This document shows positions 22,510-33,265 of a DNA stretch of 64,000 nucleotides, in pieces. The position numbers and the translations under genes are program-made. Below the pieces are notes generated by a model. That model was given only the letters and a program-made list of their open reading frames with translations, was not told where the DNA came from and did not search any database. Source of the stretch: Bathynomus jamesi (lineage: Eukaryota > Arthropoda > Malacostraca > Isopoda > Cirolanidae); contig JAJOZX010002364.1 in assembly GCA_023014485.1 (NCBI GenBank), positions 117,001 to 181,000 on the forward strand. The letters are read 5' to 3'. Each line of letters begins with the position of its first letter. Within the stretch, counting starts at the first letter, position 1.

Positions 22510-22550
22510 GTGTTCCTGAGGATGTCATTAGACGAAAGCGCTTGAGCACC
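22510..22550 (+). ncRNA. Hammerhead ribozyme motif, right arm
   Basis: Same sequence as the left-arm motif but on the plus strand. The two face each other across about 130 bp. Confidence 0.82.
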
Positions 22551-22620
22551 ATTCTGTTTCCTTTCTTTCGTGGTTTTATTCATCATAAATATTTTTCACG
22601 TGTTACTTTCGTGAAATAAT

Positions 22621-22724
<104 letters not shown>

Positions 22725-22786
22725 TTATTTATTTGTGTGTATTTTTTAATCTGAGTATTGTGAAATATAAATGACTGAGGCAAAAT

Positions 22787-23042
22787 TTTGGTAATCCTTT
22801 ACACTATGGTTTGAAATTATTTAAAAAAATTAACGAGTTTAACATTTATTAAATGTATGTTAAATTTGTTAAGTCGTGATAGTTTCGTTATTTTTAACGA
22901 AAATATCACTACTTAACCTAACCAATCGTCAAGGGCATACAGTTGACCTAACCAGGCATAATTGGTTAGGTATATCAAAGTTAGTTTTGTTTATATATAT
23001 ATATATATATATTAATATATATATATATATATAATAATAATA

Positions 23043-23073
<31 letters not shown>

Positions 23074-23317
23074 CAGTAGCTATAACTAACACAATTTTGG
23101 TAAAAGTTTAAAATTAATCGAAACCTACGTGAAAATTATTGAATGCCCGGTTAGGTTAACTGTACGCCCTTGACGATTGGTTAGGTTAAGTCGTGATATT
23201 TTCGTTAAAAATAACGAAAATATCACGACTTAACAAATTTAACATACATTTAATAAATGTTAAACTCGTTAATTTTTTTTAAATAATTTCAAACCATATT
23301 GTAAAGGATTACCAAAA
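22787..23317. mobile_element. Large foldback element (about 530 bp), family F, copy 3
   Basis: The left arm (22787-22965) starts TTTTGGTAATCCTTTACA and the right arm (about 23141-23317) ends with its complement. Each arm contains the short family F core (CGTCAAGGGC, AACGAAAATATCAC). The centre holds a TA/GT microsatellite (22993-23076). The arms are about 175 bp with few mismatches. Confidence 0.88.
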
Positions 23318-23740
23318 ATCTACATGCAAACAATGAATGGAGACTTTCTGTCGGGCGCCAACCCGGAAGATATGATCTTCCTTGCTGCTCTCCGGGGTTA
23401 GATGAATAGATACCGTGAAGTAAAAGTCTAACTCTTGTTTACCGACCTAATTTTCATACGAAAATTCAATAATGATGCGAGCTGATGACATTTCGTTGGC
23501 GAGACACTCGTCTGCTTTTTTGGATTAAATATTTTTTTTAATATCACAATTATTTTATTCACAAAAGAAAAATAGCATAAAAAATAATTTTATTCTCTTT
23601 TGAAGAATCTTTAAATATCTATCTTTAAATATTTTTAAGTATCTATTTTGTCTATCCGATGTAAAAAATTAAAATTTTTGTTTACAGCAATTGAGAACTT
23701 TGTGTACATTATGAACTTATAGCACGCGACTAAGATATAA
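23318..23740. other. AT-rich spacer
   Basis: No gene seen. Confidence 0.4.
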
Positions 23741-23974
23741 AGTGGGATGACAAAAGTAAATAGACACCACGATGATTGTACTCAAGAACAAACGGCAAAG
23801 CTCATGAATGGAGTGCCAGAACGTGTGTCACCTTTACATGATGGAAAGGGGAAAACAACACGATTATAACTATATTGATTCAATAAATGTGTTATTATTT
23901 ATTGACTTTTATTATCAAATCAAAAACTATGAAAAAAACTGACTGATTGTCTATTTATTTCTGTCAACCCTCTG
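23741..23974 (+). mobile_element. Tc1/mariner-like MITE G, copy 2
   Basis: The ends are GGGATGACAAAAGTAAATAG and TATTTCTGTCAACCCTCT. It is homologous in reverse to 16849-17034. A GGGGAAAACAACACGATT segment inside resembles sequence next to the palindromic MITE at 3.85 kb. Confidence 0.7.
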
Positions 23975-24134
23975 TACACTATGAAAAAAAAATCCTTTCC
24001 AAATCATTCCGTATGAAATTCAGCTTTCTTTTCAAGGAATCTGCATTCCATTCTTTTCCAAGCACGTATTCCGTATACTCTAAATTCTACTAGTAATTCA
24101 TGAATTCATGACACGAGTTTTATTCCCACTTGAA

Positions 24135-26060
24135 TAATATCAGTGATTCAAAAGGTTGGGGAACCTACGAGGTTGGACAGTATTTTAGACTTGGTAATAA
24201 CTACGGATGATAGGCTAATTACTGATCTTCAAGTAATAGAACCGTTAAGCAATAGCGATCACAATATGGTAGAGTTTGTCCTCTCAGTAAGTCATCGAAA
24301 CCAGCTAACTCGACTAAAATTCCTAACTTCCAGCACGCAGACTTTTGTAAATTTCGAAATAAATTGTCACACGTCAATTGGGAAAACGTAATGGGGAACT
24401 CCAACGCAAAACTAATGTGGGAATCGTTTGAAACAGTATTTAGGACTATAAATGAGTGTGTACCGTACAAAATTAAGCGTGCGAAAGTAAACAACACGCC
24501 CTTGTGGTTTACTTCTAGAGTAGGAGGCATTATAAAGAGTAGAGATAGGGCTTATAGGCTACATAAGTGCGATAAAGACAATTTGTGGTTACGAAACAAC
24601 TACATATCTCTAAGGCGTGAAGCGAAAAGTGTAATAAAAAGGTCCAAGCGCGAATTTGAAATCTCCATAGCTCGTGACGGTAAAGAAAACCCCAAGCGAT
24701 TCTTTCAATACGTCAACAATAGAAATCCAGTAAAAAGTGTCTTGGGACCGTTGAAAAATGTTAACGGAGATGTAGTTTCTGAAAACAAGGAAATGGCTAC
24801 CTTGCTAAACGAATTTTTTACGTCAGTTTTTACTATAGAAGATGTAACGAATATCCCTACGGTCATAGACATAATACCTTTTGATAATGGTAATATTTTA
24901 GATAATGTGGTGGTTAGTGAAGGGGAGGTAATGTGTTATATTGATAAAATGAAAATGCCTAAATCACCGGGGCCGGATTCCATATATCCCATACAACTAA
25001 AAGAATTAAAAGATAGCATTGTTGTGCCGCTAATAAAGATTTTTAATGCGTCTATTTCTGAGGGGTGCGTACCAGATAATTTTAAGTTAGCAAACGTAAC
25101 ACCTATCTTTAAGAAAGGCGATAAAGGTGCGGCGGGAAGTTATAGGTCAATCAGTTTAACGTCTGTTGTAGGTAAGCTACTGGAATCAATAATTAGGGAT
25201 CGTATAGTCGAACACTTAGAATTGCATAACTTAATTAGAAATACGCAGCACGGTTTTAGGCGAAACAAATCTTGCTTAACTAATCTCTCAGAATTTTTTC
25301 AAAGCGTGGTTGACGTTTACGATGGTCATCGGGCGGTTGATGTAGTGTATTTAGATTTTCAAAAAGCGTTTGACACCGTACCGCACAAAAGACTCATTGA
25401 AAAAAACTAAGGCTCATGAAATCAGGGGTGTTGTAATAAATTGGATAGAAGAGTGGTTGCGAGGTAGGAAACAGAGGGTGGTCGTTGATGGAGCGGAGTC
25501 GTGTTGGGCTAATGTATTGGGCCCCTTGCTTTTTCTTATATATATTAACAATTTAGATGTCGGCCTAGTCAGTACAGTTTCAAAGTTTGCGGATGACACG
25601 AAGCTGGGTGGTAGGGCGATTAATGACGAAGATAGAGGTAAAATCCAGGAAGATCTGAGTAAAATCGTTGATTGGTAAGTCACATGGCAAATGAGATTTA
25701 ACGTCGATAAGTGCAAAATTTTACATATAGGTTCGCGTAACGGTAATTTTGCGTACAGTATGTCAGGGAAGGAGTTAGAAAGAGTAGAGTAGGAAAAAGA
25801 TTTAGGAGTTATAATGACTGGTGATTTAAAAGTGGCGAAACAAAGTACAGCAGCGTCAATAAAGCGAACAAAGTGTTAAGTTTTATATCATAGCTCGGAA
25901 TTTTGAGTACAAATCGCGCGATATTATAGTTCTTCTTTATAAATCATTAGTTAGACCCCATTTGGAGTACGCGATCCAATTTTGGAATCCGCATATGCGG
26001 AAAGATAGAGACAAACTCGAAAGAGTTCAAAGATGAGCAACTAAGATGATTCCGTCGCTT
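24135..26060 (+). mobile_element. CR1-like LINE, 5'-truncated, plus strand
   Basis: This is an ORF2 from the endonuclease end to the C-terminal domain, in three frames with few breaks. The endonuclease end shows SILDLVITTDDRLITD and PLSNSDHNMVEF (the SDH motif). The 348-residue frame from 24364 carries the linker and RT blocks: SPGPDSIYPIQLKELKD, ANVTPIFKKGDKG, YRSISLTSVVGKLLE, QHGFRRNKSCLTNL and VYLDFQKAFDTVPHK. Then 25370-25678 has GPLLFLIYINNLD and SKFADDTKLGG. It is closely related to the 11.2-13.7 kb copy but better preserved. The frameshift near 25400, in-frame stops after 25678 and 5' truncation make it inactive. Confidence 0.92.
24364..25410 (+). pseudogene. CR1 ORF2 linker and RT N-terminal half
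   Basis: A 348-codon open frame is the longest piece of the element. It covers the linker and the RT fingers and palm up to the first palm Asp (VYLDFQKAFDT). The YIDKMK...SPGPD block is the conserved RT block 0/1. The frame ends two codons after a KKN run, at a short A tract consistent with slippage. Confidence 0.9.
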
Positions 26061-26505
26061 ACTGGAAATCAAAGGTGAAGAAGATAAGAACACACAGGTA
26101 GGAGACTGCAGTGTCAGACCCAGGAAGACTCCTGACATCAACCCAGATGCCACCAAACTCTCGGAGCTTATTGACTGGAACTCTGGCGTGACTGACCCTC
26201 CTCTGACCTGCTCCCTCACCACTGCTGCAATCAAGGAGTTTCTGGATAGACCAATGGAAGTTCCTGCATGGCCCCTCACACACACACAGTCAGTAGAGAG
26301 GTGTGTAAGGATGACAACTGAAGCAGCAAAACATGTTTACTCACAAGAGAGGACGGAGGCGTACATTAGTGGCCAGGTGGCCAGTAGGGAGCTCATGTCC
26401 AGGAACAAGAGCAAGGCAGACATGGCATCCTTGGCAAAGTTCAAGAAACATATCTGTATTTCTACTGTAAGTTTTAATAATGAAATACAATCAAAATGTT
26501 TTTAA
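26061..26505 (+). CDS. Unrecognised ORF fused to the end of the CR1
   Basis: An open frame continues upstream of its first Met (26188) to about 26062. It contains LSELIDWNSGVTDPPLTCSL, HTQSVERCVRMTTEA and YISGQVASRELM. I recall similar blocks (a hydroxylic patch, then HTQ-VER-VK-VTEA) in uncharacterised invertebrate proteins thought to come from repeats, but the function is not known to me. It begins abruptly where LINE homology stops, so it is probably a separate repeat or exon. Confidence 0.5.
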
Positions 26506-26660
26506 TTGTATGTATGTAAAATGTAGTTATATGTGGCATCCTTGGCAAAGATCAAGAAACCTATCTATATTTCTAAGTTTTAATATTGAAATACAATCAA
26601 AATGTCTTTAATTGTATGTAATGTGTGTAAAATGTAGTTATATACAATAAAAAAAATACT
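26425..26660 (+). repeat. Tandem duplication at the 3' end of the unrecognised ORF
   Basis: GGCATCCTTGGCAAAG to AAAATGTAGTTATAT occurs twice in succession (from 26425 and from 26536). The second copy ends CAATAAAAAAA, which resembles a polyadenylation signal. Confidence 0.75.
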
Positions 26661-27328
26661 TGCAAAAATTGCTAATTTTTCGTAAACTTCAACTTCAAAT
26701 ATAAGTAGCTAGGAGTGGTCAAATCTGGATTTTAAAGCCCTATTTCGATTTAGCACATGAAAATGCATCATTTGGTCACTAGTAGTTTTTTAATTGTTGA
26801 CTTTACTAAAATTGACACACCCTACCTGAGTCTAATATACAGTCCGCAAAGTGGAGGGTAACGCGGAGGTACACGTACCCCCACTCTTCTACTTTGGTAT
26901 TTTGCGTACCACCATTTTTTATGCATGATCATCCCGGTGCGGTGTGTGAATACAGATCACATTATTATTCCATATAAAAGAAGTCAAAGTTTACTGATTT
27001 TTTCAATGCACTAATGTACAGTTATGCAGTGTATGCTCTTTATAAACTATTTTAAAGGTAAGATAATGTATCAGGTTGTAACATAAATTCTCCTCGATTA
27101 GAAAACGGACGATAGATAATAGAATAACCTCAAGAAAATGTGAAATAGTTTTAGAAATGTTGCAAAATACACGCGACGACAGGTTTGCGCAGGTTTTATC
27201 ACGATGCAGAATGAATTAGGCTGGTGTAGACTTAGGCTAATGTAGGATTAGGCTAATGAATATTTTCTCTGGTGTTTTTCATACAGTTACAACGCCACCC
27301 CTACGATATTACAGTAATTGAAAAAACA
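26661..27328. other. Spacer, no gene seen
   Basis: AGTCCGCAAAGTGG near 26840 and GTACCCCCACT may mark a decayed element. No coding sequence is visible. Confidence 0.35.
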
Positions 27329-28297
27329 TGGAGCCCACGAAAGAGCATATTCGACATGTGATGCTGTATGAGTTCCATAAAGGATCTAACGCTAGTGAAT
27401 CATCCGAAAAAAAACATTCAGAGTTTATGGAAATGATGTGAGCTAATGGATGTGTAGGAGATGGTTTGAGAAGTTCAGAAATGGAGACTTCAGTCTGAAA
27501 GATTATCAACGAACAGGACGATCAAATGAGTTAGAATAATCTGTTAGATGAAGAGTTGCCGAAAGCAACAATGGAGGAAAACCCAACGATAACTGTAAGA
27601 GAACTTGGCCTGCAACTCGGCGTTAGCCATATGAGTTGAAAACCTTTTGAGGTTGGAAAATGGGTTCCGCATGATTTGTCACAAGCGAATCTTCAACATC
27701 GAATAGATATTTGCACATCACTGCATTCTCGGCAATTGCAGGCACCGATTTTGAGTTGGATCGTCACTGGGGATGAAAAATGGGTCCTCTATAACAATAT
27801 TAAGCGTCGACATCAGTGGCTTAGCCGTGAAACAAAGCCTGAACCTCAGCCAAGGAATGGACTCCATCCAAAGAAAATTTTGCTATGCGTTTGGTGGGAT
27901 ACGCGAGAAATTATTCATTTTGAGCTTCTGCCAGATAACCAAACAATCACAGCTGAAGTCTACTGCCAACAACTTTAACGATTGAAGATGGCATTACAAG
28001 AAAAACGTTCCGCATTAATTAATCGCAGAGGTGTTCTAAAGGCATTTAGTTGGGAAAAAATGCCTCATCCACCTTATTCTCCGGACTTCGCACCTTCAGA
28101 CTACCATTTATTCAGAAGTCTTTAACACCACCTAGGTCCTAGATGGACAAAAGTTGCAATCCAGGGAAGCTATCGAAAACGAAGTGATCGCTTTTTTTAA
28201 CTCGAAACCAAAGGATTTCTTCGAACGTGGCATAAAAAACTTTTCTACAGGTGGGAGGAGGTTAATAGAAAAAGAAGGGAATTATATTGATGATTAA
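27329..28297 (+). pseudogene. Mariner (irritans-type) transposase pseudogene
   Basis: The N-terminus starts with MEPTKEHIRHVMLYEFHKGS and frames change repeatedly. An open piece at 27676-27978 contains LSWIVTGDEKWVLYNN (first catalytic Asp) and LLCVWWDTREIIHFELL. Later segments read PPYSPDFAPSDYHLF (third Asp). The region with the second Asp is degraded. This is a typical one-ORF mariner of about 345 codons, dead by frameshifts and stops. The terminal repeats could not be fixed. A TTAGGCTGGTGTAGAC near 27217 may be the left end. Confidence 0.85.
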
Positions 28298-28570
28298 TTT
28301 GTCATTATAAGTCATTTAATTTTTGTTGTGAATAAACTAAAAATTCGAGCAGAATATATGTTACAACTTTATATTTGCGTGTTTTTTATTTTTTTTAATA
28401 TACATGGTGTTTCAGGTCGACCCTAGAAATATGGAAATTGGCGGAATTTGTACTTTGTATTTGGTATTTGTCGTAGTAATTCCGTAACTAATATGAAGTG
28501 TTTCTTTTTATTGAGGGTACAACTTCAAATACCAAATGCAAAAAACTTCACTTTTTTACGTGAAGGTCAA

Positions 28571-29569
28571 AATATGAGAATAAAAACCCACTCTAATAGA
28601 CAGAGTTTATTGAAACCCGTATCAAAGAACACAAATATGCCTTCAGAAGTTGTAATACTAATAATGCCATTTTTTATCACGCTAGCCAAAATAATCATGC
28701 TATAGATTGGGAATCAAGTAAGGTACTTTATAAATGTAATAATTATGTCAAAAGAAAATAATAGAATCTGTGTGTATAGAAAAGTAGATTAATTTTAATT
28801 TGTGCGAAGGTACTTATAAGTTAGGACCCTTTAATGAGATTCTTGGTCAATAAATCCCTTACGAGTCGTTGGGAACGTGTTCGAACCTAAGTGTGAATTT
28901 CTTAAATGTCTCTGGATTGGAATGTTTCCTTACTCGCTTTTAGTAAATGTAATAATGGAAGTAATTAATGTGGAAATAAAATATATGCAGTAATTATGTC
29001 AAACATTAGGATCTGTATGTATAGAACAAGAAGATATTTTTAATTTGTGGAAATGTAGTTATAAGCTGACCCTGTAATAAAATGCCCTTCTGGTTTCGGG
29101 AGAACGATATCTAACCTAGGTGCGAATTTCTCAATGGTCTCTGGATTATTTCCTAATCGCCTTTTTTCATTCGTTTTTCGGTTTATAATTTCTGTATAAT
29201 AAACAACAATGTAATAACCAATGTAATAATAAATTTATAATTTCTGTAATTAATAATTATGCAATATTAAATGTAATAAATTTAATTATAAATGTAATAA
29301 TTATGTAAAAATAATAGAATCTGTATGTTTAGAACAGGAAGATAGTTTTAAAATTTGTGCGAATGTACTTAATGAAAATGCCCCTCCTGTCTCGAGAGAA
29401 TGGAATCCAACCTAGGTGCGAATTTCTTAACGGTCGATCCCTGAACTGTTTTTCCCTCTTGTTTTGTTTCATTTGTGTTTCTGTATCCACCCGAGGAGGA
29501 TGCCAGTGGGCGTCGAAACTGTCGTGGAAATAAACTCTGTCTATTAGAGTGGGTTTTTATTCTCATATT
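28571..29569 (+). mobile_element. Penelope-like fragment bounded by 41-bp inverted repeats
   Basis: The inverted repeats at 28571-28611 and 29529-29569 are perfect complements. After the left repeat a GIY-YIG remnant is readable (RIKEHKYAF, then NNHAIDWESSKVL) to about 28795. A 3' non-coding region contains two or three copies of a CTCTGGATT-type segment, then a hammerhead-like motif just before the right repeat. The RT is absent. Confidence 0.82.
29486..29530 (+). ncRNA. Hammerhead-like motif with altered core
   Basis: Stem I TCCAC/GTGGA (5 pairs), core CCGAGGA in place of CTGANGA, stem II GATGCC/GGCGTC (one G-T pair), then GAAAC-T-GTC. All stems are intact, but the second core base is C rather than T. 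This change should impair catalysis, or may mark recent decay. Confidence 0.6.
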
Positions 29570-29652
29570 CAAATACCAACTTTAAATACCAAATACAAAC
29601 TACAAATTCCGCCAATTTCCATATTTCTAGGGTCGACCCGAAGCACCCTGTA

Positions 29653-30006
29653 TATTCCATGTCACTCATTGATTTGTGCAATAAAATACTCGTTTTAACT
29701 TTCATGAATCTGAAAACTAAAAATTTGAATGAGGAAAAAAGAACTTCCAAACTTTGAATTACGAACAACTATAATTAATCGTATGTAGAAGCTGTTTCAT
29801 GGAAGCCATAACTAAAAACGTTAAATAGCCTATTATTGCCAACCCTTTCAATGCGTTGTTTTCACATTGTTTAAAGCAATGTAATGAGTATGATACGATA
29901 CGAAGTACAGATTAGAAGAGTCGTGCATCTTCATTAAGAATTCCATCACCATTTTGTGCCGCGAGTGTACCCCCACTTCTGGTTTTTCACTTTGACAACT
30001 GCTAAA

Positions 30007-30037
<31 letters not shown>

Positions 30038-30044
30038 ATATACA
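29653..30044. other. Spacer with TA run
   Basis: TA run at 30006-30041 directly abuts the next mariner. No gene seen. Confidence 0.5.
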
Positions 30045-30952
30045 CAGGGCGTCCCAAAAAAATGTATACACACTTTAAATACTTATAAAGGCAGTGTTTA
30101 TTAAAATACATTTCATTTTCAAAATGTAATAGAATCTACAGACATTATTTAATTGTTTTGTCAACGCCTGTTTTCAAACTGACGTCCGTTCTGGTCCAGG
30201 CACTGCTGATAACGCGAAGCAATGGAATCGCAAACATCACGAAACATTTCGTTTGGTATTTGTGTGCATTCTCGTTCAATGGCTGCTCTGAATTCAGCGA
30301 CTGTTGCAGGTTTTATAGCGTAGACGTTGTCTTTTAAGTATCCCCATAAAAAAAGTCTTGTGGTGTGAGGTCTGGTGAACGCGGAGGGTATTCTACGAAA
30401 CCCCTTCGTCCAATCCACATCCACATCGTGCCAAGTACCACTCGCAATACTCCACTCTTCGGTCCGGATCATCTTCATTAATAGCATGGACTAATCTTGG
30501 AATGTAACTTTTCCATTGACAGCGCTTCAAAATGCGTTGGACAGACGATTCTGAAATTCCTACCTCACGACTCGCTTGCCGCACAGATTTTCTTGGACTT
30601 TGGTGATACGTTTCCAGTACTCTTTCTTTTCTTTGTGGGGCTTGTCGATGTCCGTGGTCTTCCGGAACGCTTCTTGTGGACATTCTGAACAGTTCCATCG
30701 GCTTCAAACTTATCTCTAATTCGAGTGATGGTAAGTCGCGTTGGTGGATCTGTTTGAAACTCCCTCCTAAACTGTCTTTGCACTTCAACTGCGTTTTCAC
30801 ACTTCCAGTAGCATTTTAGAATGAATTTCCTTTGTTCAAAGCTTAGTCTGACTGCCATTATTAATTCTAATGGGTTTAACTTGGAAAGAAAGAAACATCA
30901 ATTGAGCTATCAGCTGTTAAAGTGTGTATACACATTTTTTTGGGACGCCCTG
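30045..30952 (-). mobile_element. Internally deleted mariner-like element H, copy 2
   Basis: Same terminal repeats, length and internal deletion as 20518-21424, and nearly identical sequence. The flanks are TA repeats on both sides. Differences are a few substitutions and short indels. Confidence 0.93.
30161..30858 (-). pseudogene. Mariner-like transposase with the same catalytic deletion
   Basis: The N-terminus and [13 protein letters not shown] linker are as in copy 1, but a frameshift in an AAAGAAA tract near 30625 breaks the frame. The C-terminal piece starts beyond the same deletion junction. A second small indel near 30350 shifts the proline-rich PRSPDLTP-equivalent segment. Confidence 0.9.
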
Positions 30953-31573
30953 TATATATATATATATATATATATAATAAAACTAAAATATTAAAATAAA
31001 AGTCAGTCATCTAAAACTCTTTAAACAAAAATTCAGCCTCCACCTTCTCTTTGAGGTTGCGCCTAGCCCCCTTACACCCCCTCCTCCTTTGTTGATCGAA
31101 TAAGCCTCCTAATTCCATCTGATAAGCCAAATATTGGGCTTAATTCCAGCTGATAAAAGCTTCATATGCGGACGTGACTTCAAAAATTTTCGTCTCCTCT
31201 ATCAAACATAGTCCTCGTGTGCGTACGGACACGTCCGAAACGCTGTATTTTTGGGTGGGCAAGGACAATTGCATTATATTGTACATGCAATTGAGTCCAT
31301 ATGTATAAGTAAGTAGCTGAAGAGCTCGCTTCTTTTGAGAGTGCATATATAAAATGCTTTTCGAACGTGCATTTTGTCTACATGTTTATGCCTTGAATAT
31401 TAAGGAAATATAGCCATGAAATAAACCTTGGACCTTTTATTAATTTTTATATACTTTTGAGTTTATTTTTCTACTGACGGGGTTGTTGTTTCCACGAATG
31501 AACTAGGTAAAAATGTTCCCGCCATTTTAGTATTTGGCAAAGAAAGATTGATAATATTTTTATACTGTTTGGG
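30953..31573. other. Spacer, no gene seen
   Basis: Begins with a TA run (30953-30975). No domain seen. Confidence 0.4.
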
Positions 31574-31733
31574 ATTGTTTAACCTCCTTCGTAACGGCAA
31601 AGATCACGTGACGGAGGGGACCAACAGCTTTACGCGAGATCCAAACTATCTGCGGGTCGCTACATCATCTAAACGCGGAAGACGGTCACCCATATAACTA
31701 GTGAACAAACCCAACCTCGCGTAATTAACGCTG
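31574..31733 (-). repeat. 5S rRNA-derived SINE fragment, copy 2
   Basis: The minus strand carries a 5S-like GGGTGACCGTCTTCC and the tail GGATCTCGCGTAAAGCTG, and ends in CCTCCGTCACGTGATC and AAGGAGGTTAAACAA. It is 5' truncated and matches 35558-35757. Confidence 0.75.
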
Positions 31734-32890
31734 AATTTATCACGAAATATTACGCCATAACTGTATAACTCCAGGTAGTGCGTATGAAAATGTAGTTACT
31801 CGTTTCTGTTACGCGAGCTCATGATAAACAATGAAGAGAGATTTTTAGTTCAGATATTCTATTGTTTATGATCCATTGTCGTTTTTTAAAGTTAATGGGA
31901 ATAGTTCAAAGGATGCACCATCTGGCTCTCGTAAACTTGTCTGAATTAGTTTCACTTTATTAGCCTTTGAATAATAGTTAGAGAGGAAATAGATTAATAA
32001 CTCTGAAATTTGAAATAAAATACTTTTAATTGGATAAAATAGTTCGTTGATCAAAAGAATACAGGTGCACTCTACTCTTATTTGATTTACATCCTTTGTA
32101 TTATAAATCTTAATTAAAATTATTTTGAAGAGAAAGTTCAATACATGTGAACTTTCCATAGTTTATATTTTTCACATGTCCGAAAACTATACTGTTCCTA
32201 AAATGCCAGTTTTGTTATACTAAATTCATAGGCTAGTATCGAAACGGTTTCTGATCTGCATGGTGTTGATAGTGAGGACAGTACTAAATGTGGGTTTGAC
32301 CCAACTCCTGATGGGGGGTCAGGCAACCTACCGATTCTGTAGGTAACTGATTACGTTGGGCTCTCTGTAGTACACGTATCTAATTCACTAGCAAAAAAAA
32401 AGAAAAAAAAAAGTCGGGTTTCAAAAGCGAGATATAACCCACTGACAATTTATACAATAATCCTGTACTTCAAATTTGTTAAACATTTTGTAATGAGGAT
32501 GAATCTGACTAAAATCACTTTTTTTAATATATATAATCAAAGTATTTTGGAAACAATGCGCTAAAGACACTTTTATATTATTTTATTTACAGTTCAGGCT
32601 CACGATTTTGAACTCTGAGAATTAAAATCTCCCTTGGATGAGAAAAGGATTTGTTAGCTGCTCAAGAATTTGGGCTATAAAAGTCCGATCCCCAAAGCCA
32701 TTTACGAAGATTCCGGTCCAATTATTTCCAGATAAACTTTAAGTGATCATTTGGCAAAATTATTGATTGAACACTGCGGATAAAAAATGGAATTGACGCA
32801 TGCGAACAGCTTCATGGCCTCTAATTTAATAATATTTACGCTTACTTGCGCTTAAATAATGAAGTTTTGCTCGTAAGTCGTGTCCAGTTG

Positions 32891-32921
<31 letters not shown>

Positions 32922-32984
32922 AACTGTATCGTTGCATTACACTTATTTGAAAGTAATAATCCGGAAATAGCCACGAATTATTGT
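31734..32984. other. Spacer, no gene seen
   Basis: AT-rich, with a (TTA)n tract at 32891-32921. Confidence 0.4.
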
Positions 32985-33265
32985 TCTGTATTTAGCTTCC
33001 GACCGTGGGAAAATATTTGGAAAAAATCGTACATCGACAATTATTAAGAGCATTTTTTTTCCCCCCATTGAATTCGGCTTCGAGGCAAAGCGCTTAACAA
33101 AAGGTATCGTTACTGCTTTAAGTGAGGAACTCTATAAAAATTTGAACAATAAAAATCCTCAATTACACTCTTTCTGGACCTTATCCAAAGCTTTTGACTC
33201 AACAGACCACCACTTAATTCTAACTCAAAGATTAGCTCATCATAATGAAATGTGTTTTTATATTA
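32985..33265 (+). pseudogene. Decayed LINE reverse transcriptase fragment
   Basis: One frame reads LPTVGKYLEKIVHRQLLRAF and a shifted frame reads SKAFDSTDHHLILTQRL. These are the RT fingers block and the first palm Asp of a Jockey/CR1-like LINE, different from the two longer copies. Several frameshifts are present. No ends were located. Confidence 0.65.

Larger units (their letters stand above)
22299..22586. mobile_element. Inverted pair of Penelope terminal regions
   Basis: The left arm (22299-22415) and right arm (about 22478-22586) are inverted copies containing AAAACCACGAAGGAAAGG, a hammerhead and TTACAGCCTATATATAGG. The spacer includes GGATTGTGGGAGGGGCAC. The structure resembles two Penelope terminal repeats in opposite orientation with no coding body. 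Confidence 0.8.
28405..29652. mobile_element. Mariner-like MITE carrying a nested Penelope fragment
   Basis: The outer inverted repeats include TCGACCCTAGAAATATGG with GGCGGAATTTGTA on the left and complements on the right, ending GAAGCACCCTG beside TA-rich DNA. Inside, a Penelope fragment (28571-29569) is bounded by its own 41-bp perfect inverted repeats. The nesting implies the MITE was there first. Confidence 0.8.
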
